From NCBI GenBank assembly GCA_027622495.1, contig JAQBYL010000324.1, positions 1-5,184 on the forward strand: a stretch of DNA of 5,184 bases, given 5' to 3'. The notes under the pieces were generated by a model. That model made no database searches and had not been told where the DNA came from. It was given only the letters and a program-made list of their open reading frames with translations. This DNA comes from Pseudomonadota bacterium (GTDB lineage Bacteria; Pseudomonadota; Gammaproteobacteria; Pseudomonadales; Azotimanducaceae). The position numbers and the translations under genes were made by a program. Shown here piece by piece: positions 1 to 5,184 of this stretch (its first letter is position 1; each line of letters starts with the position of its first letter).

Positions 1-1
1 G

Positions 2-1747
2 TTTTTTCCTTCTCTTGTAAGTCGACTGGCAGGTCTCGAGGCCGACGATGCCATCAGCGCGGTGTTGAATGGAAACTTCAGTCGCGGCGGTGATCTGGGA
101 GGGCACAGCGTACCGCTCATGCCTTCCTGGGCGAATCTTGGCAACGAGCAGGTTGCAGACATACTGAACTATCTGGGCGGTTTGACGAAGTCTGGCTTTG
201 AGCGTGTAACGGTGGAACAGGTTGCCGCCATCCGCGCCAGCGGTTCGCAAACCCCCGAACAGCAGCCGATAATCCGCACAGAGCTGGACCGGGCGGCTGA
301 TCTGTATAACCACCGGTGTGCCGTGTGCCATGGTGTAGACCGGCAAGGGGCGGCTGGGAGCGCATTACAGGCATTTCGAATGCGTGATGTCGGCACCCAG
401 CAGATCCGCTCGATCCTTCACTACGGCACACCGTGGGGGATGCCCAACTGGGGGACCTCCGACCGTCTGTCTCCCGAAGACATGCAACTGCTTGCCCGTT
501 ATCTGGTTCTGGATGTCACCCCGTCTGCCGTTCTGTCACCCGACAGTGTGCTCAAAGGGTGGCGCAATGTAGTGGATCGCAAAGATCGTCCCACCCGGCG
601 GGAATTCGCTCAGAGCGCAGACAATCTGTTTGTATCGCTTCTGCATGACACCGGTCATATTGCCCTGATCGATGCGGTCAATAAGATTGTGCTCAGCGTC
701 ATCGATACCGGCATTGCCCCCCATCAGATTGAGCTGTCTGCAGATGATCGTCTGTTGTATGTGCTGTCGCGGGGTGGCGAGTTGGTCATGATCGATCTCT
801 TTATGGCACAACCGCAGGTCGTTGCGAGCGTGCGGATCGGTTACGAAGCCCGCTCGTTTGCTGTGCAGGATGACTATCTTGTCGCCGGTGCCTATTCGCC
901 AGCCCAATATTCGGTGCTTGATGCCAGAACGCTTAAACCGCTTGAGACCCGTTCGCTGGCACCAATTAATGGTGTTGAACAGAGCATCGGTCAGGTCAGT
1001 GCACTGCATCAGCACAGTGTCCTTATCACGACCCGTGCCCAGGGCAACCTGTATCGTCTCGATCTGCAAGCAACCGATGCTTCCAATCAGGCGACGTTGC
1101 TCGGAACGTATCCTCTGCTGCAGCCCGGTGTCCCGGATTTAAAAAATCAGAAGCTCATGTACCCCACCGATCACGGCAACGTGATCGTGGTGAACAGGAA
1201 GACCGGCGAAGTGGAAAAGACCTTTCTGGTTTCTGATCTATCCAAAGCCTCCAGTGGCGCAACGCTTCAGAGCCCTACCTCTGGTGTGCTCTGGGCAGTG
1301 GGCTCGATGTACGCAAAGGAGATCCAGATGATCTCTGTTGAGGCACAGGAGGTTATCGCTCGCCTTGCTTTGCCCGGAGGTGGATCTTTCTCGCAGGCAG
1401 CCCATCGGTCATCCACTCGCCTGTGGGCCGATATGGCGCTCAACTCAGACCCGAACTTCAGCGGCAGTGTGCTAACCTTCGACCTCAACGATCTCGAGGC
1501 GCCACCGCGACAGATACCGATCACATCGCCGATCAAAGAACAATCGACAACTGCCCGCGTGATCTACCCGCAATTCAATGCGGCCGGAGATGAAATCTGG
1601 TTGACGGTGTATGACCGGCAGGATCGCGGCTCGAGCATTGTTGTGCTCGATGAAAAAACCGGCGAGATCAAGAACGTCATCGATGATGCCCGGCTGATCA
1701 CCCCAATCAGAACCGTCGGTCTGGCAAACCTCCAGGAAAGTCAGTAG
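2..1747 (+). CDS. Cytochrome c - cytochrome c - cytochrome d1-like protein (NirS/NirN relative), 5' partial
   Basis: The frame is open from base 2 to the TAG at 1745-1747, giving 581 visible residues, so the true start lies left of the window; the GTG at 62 is internal to a cytochrome c fold. Residues about 1-62 are the C-terminal half of a class I cytochrome c domain: a Met ligand in PLMPSW (residue 40), then the terminal helix VADILNYL. Its CxxCH must be outside. Residues about 97-171 form a complete second domain with CAVCH at 106-110 and a likely Met ligand at 147 (WGMPNW). From about residue 200 to the end is a cytochrome d1-type propeller: DTGHIALID, DTGIAPHQIELS with the proximal-ligand His equivalent at 241, AGDEIWLTVYD and the terminal ARLITP, which matches the NirS C-terminus. 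Compared from memory with NirS, a distal His survives around 336/338 but the second distal His position is Gln374. Such proteins are periplasmic. Family membership is firm, but nitrite reductase activity is doubtful. NirN (d1 maturation) or an uncharacterised d1 protein are alternatives. No nir genes are visible. Confidence 0.9.
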   Translation, partial: FFPSLVSRLAGLEADDAISAVLNGNFSRGGDLGGHSVPLMPSWANLGNEQVADILNYLGGLTKSGFERVTVEQVAAIRASGSQTPEQQPIIRTELDRAADLYNHRCAVCHGVDRQGAAGSALQAFRMRDVGTQQIRSILHYGTPWGMPNWGTSDRLSPEDMQLLARYLVLDVTPSAVLSPDSVLKGWRNVVDRKDRPTRREFAQSADNLFVSLLHDTGHIALIDAVNKIVLSVIDTGIAPHQIELSADDRLLYVLSRGGELVMIDLFMAQPQVVASVRIGYEARSFAVQDDYLVAGAYSPAQYSVLDARTLKPLETRSLAPINGVEQSIGQVSALHQHSVLITTRAQGNLYRLDLQATDASNQATLLGTYPLLQPGVPDLKNQKLMYPTDHGNVIVVNRKTGEVEKTFLVSDLSKASSGATLQSPTSGVLWAVGSMYAKEIQMISVEAQEVIARLALPGGGSFSQAAHRSSTRLWADMALNSDPNFSGSVLTFDLNDLEAPPRQIPITSPIKEQSTTARVIYPQFNAAGDEIWLTVYDRQDRGSSIVVLDEKTGEIKNVIDDARLITPIRTVGLANLQESQ

Positions 1748-1807
1748 TGCTGCAGGTCAGGGAACCACCGCCTATCCCTCCCCCAACGACTACAACGTCT
1801 ACATCGG

Positions 1808-2905
1808 TCACTGTGATTTCTGCTCCTGCAAGACAATGTGCTGCATACCCTGCCACTCATCCCACATGTTGCACATGGCGTATTTGGAGCGCGCCCAGGG
1901 ATCGTTGCCATCCTCGTACTCAAGAAACTCACCCTTCCAGCCGCGATCAGGATGATCCGACAAACCGGTCAACGTTTTGCCGGGCTGGCGTTTTTTATTG
2001 CGGATACGAAAAATGATGTTCTTGCGCGATTCGCTGCCATTTTCGTTTCGCGAACCGGAATGGGGTATGTGATACATGGCAATGCAGGCATCACCTGGCT
2101 GCATGAGAATCTGAACCGGTTGTGGCCAGCGGCGTCCGTCCGGGGTTGCAAGCGAATCGTCATCTGTGAACTGATCATGAATTGCATCGGGCAGATAGTT
2201 CATACCACACCGGTTAGGTGCATCATAATTCAGACGGGGCCAGCCGGGACCTTCCGGCCCCAGGTGCCCGTTGCTTTCGAACTGCCAGCGAAAGAACTTT
2301 TCCGTTGCATGATGGCCGCCTTTGAGAAGGGATGTCTGACCACATCCAGGCTGCATCTGGTCATTGAGACAGACGAACACAAACGCGGTGAAACTGCCGA
2401 GACCAAGGGTCATCTGCGGGTCCTGAAACATGGGGGTCATGTTGTGGCCCATGACGGCCGCACTGCGCCCCAGATCACCACTCGGGCCTGAGGCAAAGTG
2501 GCGCCGATAGATCTCATCAGGCGAACCCTGCTGCACTTCCTGCGGTGACGCGATGGTGATGTTGCCATCCATGTGAAGTTCGGCACCGTAATACGGCATG
2601 TCCCGATCCACGTAACCGAGATTGTTATAGCGCTCACCTGGCTGAACTTTCTTCAACACACCAACCTGACAGGCAGATGGCGGGTCGAACTCACCCATGG
2701 CGTCATTGAGGATCGATGTGACCGAGGAGGCGTTTACCAGATCGAGCATCTCTTTCGTGCTGCCGAGATTTTCACCTCGTTCGGCGGATCTGATCCGCGC
2801 ACGTGCCGCCTCAACCAGAGCATCACTGGCGGCGTTTTTAACAACGATGAAGCCGTCGCGATGGAAGCTGCGTTTCTGCTCATCTGTCAGTACGGGATGG
2901 GCCAT
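1808..2905 (-). CDS. Phytanoyl-CoA dioxygenase (PhyH) family Fe(II)/2-oxoglutarate oxygenase
   Basis: A complete 365-residue cytoplasmic protein with no signal peptide. Members hydroxylate or otherwise oxidise small organic substrates using Fe(II), O2 and 2-oxoglutarate. The N-terminus (residues 7-23, LTDEQKRSFHRDGFIVV) is the typical PhyH opening. The iron facial triad is visible as His111 and Asp113 (ELHMDGN) with His282 in HSGSRNENGSESR; Arg294 of the same block fits the 2-oxoglutarate carboxylate anchor. The product is longer than a typical family member of about 250-300 residues. There is a long insert between the HxD and the distal His, including a Gly/Pro-rich stretch near 212-230, and a Trp-rich tail after residue 300. 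The start is supported by a GAGGT ribosome site 6 bases upstream. It converges on the d1-type cytochrome gene with only 60 bases between stops and no clear terminator hairpin. The substrate cannot be told from sequence; the name phytanoyl-CoA dioxygenase should be read as family only. Confidence 0.9.
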   Translation of the reverse strand: MAHPVLTDEQKRSFHRDGFIVVKNAASDALVEAARARIRSAERGENLGSTKEMLDLVNASSVTSILNDAMGEFDPPSACQVGVLKKVQPGERYNNLGYVDRDMPYYGAELHMDGNITIASPQEVQQGSPDEIYRRHFASGPSGDLGRSAAVMGHNMTPMFQDPQMTLGLGSFTAFVFVCLNDQMQPGCGQTSLLKGGHHATEKFFRWQFESNGHLGPEGPGWPRLNYDAPNRCGMNYLPDAIHDQFTDDDSLATPDGRRWPQPVQILMQPGDACIAMYHIPHSGSRNENGSESRKNIIFRIRNKKRQPGKTLTGLSDHPDRGWKGEFLEYEDGNDPWARSKYAMCNMWDEWQGMQHIVLQEQKSQ

Positions 2906-2911
2906 TCACCT

Positions 2912-2916
2912 ACCTC
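2912..2916 (-). promoter_or_regulatory. Ribosome binding site of the PhyH-family gene
   Basis: The minus strand reads GAGGT at this position, 6 bases before the ATG at 2905-2903, with a second weaker AGGTG closer to the start. This supports the chosen start of the dioxygenase gene. Seen directly in sequence; function inferred from spacing. Confidence 0.6.
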
Positions 2917-2984
2917 AACAATTCACCCTCACACCCGCAAACTAACCAAACCGCCACTCATTGGCAACCAGGCCGCCGAAACGA

Positions 2985-3013
2985 TTGCCACCCGACTTTG
3001 AGCCCCCTAGCAT
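2985..3013 (+). promoter_or_regulatory. Possible sigma70-type promoter ahead of the esterase remnant
   Basis: TTGCCA (2985-2990) matches the -35 consensus at 5 of 6 bases. It is followed after exactly 17 bases by TAGCAT (3008-3013), which matches the -10 consensus at 4 of 6. It lies 27 bases upstream of the preferred start of the degraded esterase gene and points into it. Such matches arise by chance often, so this is a candidate only. The same intergenic stretch must also carry the divergent promoter of the dioxygenase gene, for which I found no convincing boxes. Confidence 0.3.
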
Positions 3014-3040
3014 GAAACAAAATCTAACGGGATCATGCAC

Positions 3041-3374
3041 ATGAGCTTGTCAGCGAAACCGGTTTTTTCAAAACGGTCTATCGGGTTGTGGTGCGGGTTG
3101 TTGATGGCAGTCTCTGCCGTCGCCGCTGAGCCCGTCCGGTTGTACGAAGGTCCGGCACCCGGATCAATACCGAAGTTGTGACCAATGTTTCGGTGCCTAC
3201 CCTCACACCTTTCCTGCCCGATCAGCAAAACCGCTGCGTCAAACGATCAACTGGGCCTGGCGGGCGACAGCATCACGCTCTACAACAGACCTGCCATCGG
3301 ATCGCTGGATCGAACGCTTCGGTGAATGGCTGGCGGACGCCGGGTTTCTTTCGGAGCGATCCACCACCGAATAA
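3041..3374 (+). pseudogene. Degraded secreted alpha/beta-hydrolase (esterase) gene, core deleted
   Basis: Three pieces lie in order in three frames. Piece 1 (3041-3181) opens with ATG behind a weak GGGA. It encodes a basic N-terminus, a hydrophobic stretch (GLWCGLLMAVSAVAA) with an AxA cleavage site, and the mature start EPVRLYEGPAPGS, then a TGA at 3179-3181. Piece 2 (about 3163-3222, another frame) encodes TEVVTNVSVPTLTPFLPD, the typical next block of bacterial secreted esterases of the acetylxylan-esterase/BD-FAE type. Piece 3 (3291-3374, third frame) encodes LPSDRWIERFGEWLADAGF and ends with TAA, the typical C-terminus of the same family. Intact relatives have roughly 280-320 residues; here about 330 bases remain. 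The oxyanion Gly-rich motif, the GxSxG nucleophile and the catalytic Asp are missing, so the product cannot be active. The 68 bases between pieces 2 and 3 could not be assigned. The remnant ends 13 bases from the convergent flavoprotein stop codon. Family assignment is from recalled motifs, not a search. Confidence 0.72.
3057..3076. repeat. AACCGGTT-type imperfect inverted repeat, copy 1
   Basis: This 20-base stretch begins with the palindrome AACCGGTT and continues TTTTCAAAACGG, allowing a short stem (CCG plus TTTT pairing with AAAA plus CGG). It sits in the signal-peptide region of the esterase remnant. A near-identical sequence lies at 3897-3917: the first 18 bases differ at one position. 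It may be chance. Confidence 0.35.
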
Positions 3375-3387
3375 GCACTGAGCTGGG

Positions 3388-5184
3388 CTACTGTTTCAGA
3401 TCAGCCTGTTCGACCGCCCGCGCGGCAGCGAGACCCGCAAGCGTAGCGGCTTCGACACACCCGACGTTGAATTCGTTGTTCACCCAGTCACCGGCGAGAA
3501 AGAGATTGTTAAAGCCCGACTCGCCTGCACTGAGTCGATGTCTGACAGAGCCGGGCAAAGAAAGGACGCAGCGATCTGACGGATCGATGTTGGCTCTGAA
3601 ATACTGCTGACTCAGCCCGGGCACATCCACATCGTGCTGTGTTTTGAGAATGAACTCACGGAACTCACCGTCGGGATCAAACGCTTCTGGCCAGATGTGG
3701 CTGACGTTTGTCCGAAGCCAGTGCGTGGCGCAGGCGCTCACACGGTCGTCCTGCAACCTTGGAAATTTCCACCCGTCTGCATCGGGTATCGCCGGTGCAT
3801 CTTCGAGAACCCCACAGAACGAAGCTGAACTTTCCGGTTTTGGCAGATCCCAGCTTTCTTCAGCCAACCGATGCGACATATCCACCCAGGTCGAATAACC
3901 GGTTGTTTCAAAACCGGCTTGAACCGGACCGTGCACCCAGCCCAGTTCTTTCAAGTCCAGCAACGGCCACAACTGCATGGTCTGTGTCTGCACTGTGGCT
4001 GTGGACCTGACCATCCGGCGCCACTTTCTGTTACTGTTCAGATCTTTACACAGGTGCTGGAACGCACCCGGTCCGATCCCCAGGATCACCGCGTCAAAAT
4101 CTCTCCCCCGGCGCAACGTCCTGGCTTTTTCATAACCGCTGAACTGCCAGCGACACCAGAACGATTCCAGATTGTCAGCGCGTCGCTCGAGTTTACGCCC
4201 CTTGCGCAACTGTTCGTATCTGGGGCGATCGGGCCAGCAGTCGAGATCACCAACCCGGCACAGCGGATCGTAATCTGCAATGCCTTTCTTGAGCCGCATC
4301 TGACGAGCAATATCGATGCTATTGATGTTGCCACCAGCCCCACGCAACGCCGTTACCCGGTGGAAAAATCTGAACTTCACACCGCGGTGTTTGAGCAGCT
4401 TGTAATAAGGCGTAAAGATGGCATCACCAACCCCTGCATTCAGTTTCCACAGCACCGAACCCTTATAGTTCAGGAACATTGAGAGCACGGTTCTGATGGC
4501 CGCCCCTGCCGCCAGACGCGGCCTCAATGGATCACCTTGTTCGAAAGCAAACAGTGAGTCGTAGACCATCTTAAGAAACGCTGACGACAGGGCCTTCGGG
4601 TGAGCATGGTATTTCTCAAGCAACATCTTGAGGTCATGCTTATCAAGAGACCGAAAACCGAGTGATAACACGTTTTCACCAAACAGGATTCTGACCAGGG
4701 TCAGGCCGAGATCCATCACCACGTGCCAGTTGTGTCGATGCTGGTCTGTCGTTTCCGCTTCATCCAGCCACTTTTTCAAATTACCCTGATGATGAGTGAC
4801 CAACCTTTCGATCCAGACCTGCATACGGGCTCGGTCTTTTTTGCCATCAACCTGCTGTAATCGACGAAAGATGCAGCCAGCGGCGTCAAGCAGAGTTTTC
4901 TGCGCACTACCATCTAACCCTTCGTCTAGGCCAGATATCCACAACGGGCCGCTTTCGCGTATATGCGCACTGGCCATCAACCAGTCTTGCGATGCTGCCG
5001 CAAGCTCAAAGGTCGGCTGATCGTTCGCCATACCTTCAGCAGAATATTCTGCAGCATAAACACGGTCATTAACCCGCAGAAAGTCGATGAGCATCTGTAG
5101 AAAGTCCGCAACTGAAAGCGGTCTTGAAGGTGAGCCTGGTGTTCGATCGTTGGCCGGCCAGACGTGCTTGGTGGCGACCCACTG
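3388..5184 (-). CDS. FAD-dependent oxidoreductase, amine-oxidase/phytoene-desaturase superfamily, 5' partial
   Basis: The minus-strand frame is open from the right edge (5184) to the TAG at 3390-3388, giving 598 visible residues. The ATG at 5094 is not the start, because the 30 residues before it (HVWPANDRTPGSP...) read as normal protein of this family. The N-terminal GxGxxG dinucleotide-binding fold therefore lies outside the window. Visible landmarks, in residues from the edge: NYKGSVLWKLNAGVGDAIF (about 239-257), a conserved block of large NAD(P)/FAD-binding amine-oxidase-like proteins; FRFFHRVTAL (271-280), where such enzymes contact FAD; FDAVILGIGPGA (363-374); and the C-terminal FAD motif FLAGDWVNNEFNVGCVEAA (562-580), which closely resembles that of phytoene desaturases and plant-type carotenoid enzymes. 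The whole protein is expected to exceed 650 residues, larger than typical desaturases. No membrane segment or signal peptide is visible in this part. Substrate unknown; carotenoid or terpenoid dehydrogenation is one possibility, but no carotenoid genes are seen. Confidence 0.88.
   Translation of the reverse strand, partial: QWVATKHVWPANDRTPGSPSRPLSVADFLQMLIDFLRVNDRVYAAEYSAEGMANDQPTFELAAASQDWLMASAHIRESGPLWISGLDEGLDGSAQKTLLDAAGCIFRRLQQVDGKKDRARMQVWIERLVTHHQGNLKKWLDEAETTDQHRHNWHVVMDLGLTLVRILFGENVLSLGFRSLDKHDLKMLLEKYHAHPKALSSAFLKMVYDSLFAFEQGDPLRPRLAAGAAIRTVLSMFLNYKGSVLWKLNAGVGDAIFTPYYKLLKHRGVKFRFFHRVTALRGAGGNINSIDIARQMRLKKGIADYDPLCRVGDLDCWPDRPRYEQLRKGRKLERRADNLESFWCRWQFSGYEKARTLRRGRDFDAVILGIGPGAFQHLCKDLNSNRKWRRMVRSTATVQTQTMQLWPLLDLKELGWVHGPVQAGFETTGYSTWVDMSHRLAEESWDLPKPESSASFCGVLEDAPAIPDADGWKFPRLQDDRVSACATHWLRTNVSHIWPEAFDPDGEFREFILKTQHDVDVPGLSQQYFRANIDPSDRCVLSLPGSVRHRLSAGESGFNNLFLAGDWVNNEFNVGCVEAATLAGLAAARAVEQADLKQ
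3897..3917. repeat. AACCGGTT-type inverted repeat, copy 2
   Basis: The sequence starts AACCGGTTGTTTC and ends AAAACCGG, giving a perfect 6-base stem (CCGGTT/AACCGG) with a 7-base loop. It lies inside the flavoprotein coding sequence, where the minus strand encodes AGFETTGYS, so codon constraint may explain it. It is paired with the copy at 3057-3076. Confidence 0.35.

Noticed and set aside
62..64. GTG at 62 and the ATG at 5094-5092 (minus) as true gene starts
   Set aside because: Both frames stay open to the window edges, and the upstream residues read as normal parts of the same protein families, so both genes are truncated by the window.
536..1069. A 177-residue minus-strand open frame within the d1 region
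   Set aside because: It lies wholly opposite the propeller-coding sequence, whose frame is supported by family motifs.
1748..1807. A shared bidirectional terminator between the convergent cytochrome and dioxygenase genes
   Set aside because: No stable GC-rich inverted repeat followed by a T or A run could be found in the 60-base gap.
1838..2491. A 217-residue plus-strand open frame opposite the dioxygenase gene
   Set aside because: It is antisense to a well-supported PhyH gene, has low-complexity, unconvincing composition and no recognisable motif; it is a shadow of codon bias.
3007..3228. A 73-residue minus-strand open frame in the intergenic stretch
   Set aside because: The plus strand here encodes recognisable esterase pieces; the minus frame shows no motif and is best explained as a shadow of the remnant.
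3871..4482. A 203-residue plus-strand open frame opposite the flavoprotein gene
   Set aside because: It is antisense to a conserved flavoprotein region and has no domain, start signal or family resemblance.

Overview
The window looks like a stretch of a proteobacterial chromosome, most likely gammaproteobacterial. The reasons are moderate GC, Shine-Dalgarno-type starts, a periplasmic multi-domain cytochrome and short gaps between genes. The taxonomic call is an inference from gene style only. There are no RNA genes, CRISPR arrays or insertion sequences that I can see.

Layout from left to right: (1) On the plus strand, running in from the left edge, is a large periplasmic haem protein. It has the end of one cytochrome c domain, a complete second cytochrome c domain (CAVCH) and a C-terminal eight-bladed cytochrome d1-type propeller related to nitrite reductase NirS and its relative NirN. 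(2) Convergent to it across a 60-base gap is a minus-strand Fe(II)/2-oxoglutarate dioxygenase of the phytanoyl-CoA hydroxylase (PhyH) family. (3) The roughly 480 bases upstream of that gene look empty of intact genes but hold the collapsed remnant of a secreted alpha/beta-hydrolase (esterase) gene on the plus strand. Its signal peptide, a short N-terminal piece and its C-terminal tail survive in three different frames, and the catalytic core is deleted. (4) Filling the right side on the minus strand, and running off the right edge, is the C-terminal part of a large FAD-dependent oxidoreductase of the amine-oxidase / phytoene-desaturase superfamily.

The three intact genes do not form an obvious operon. 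The cytochrome converges on the dioxygenase. The dioxygenase and the flavoprotein share a strand but are separated by the dead esterase gene. All three are redox or oxygen-related enzymes, but a common pathway cannot be shown from this window. The most interesting item is the c-c-d1 protein. It keeps the proximal haem-d1 histidine, but one of the two distal histidines needed for nitrite reduction in NirS appears replaced by glutamine. This points to a d1-type protein with a different job, such as d1 handling, electron transfer or another substrate.
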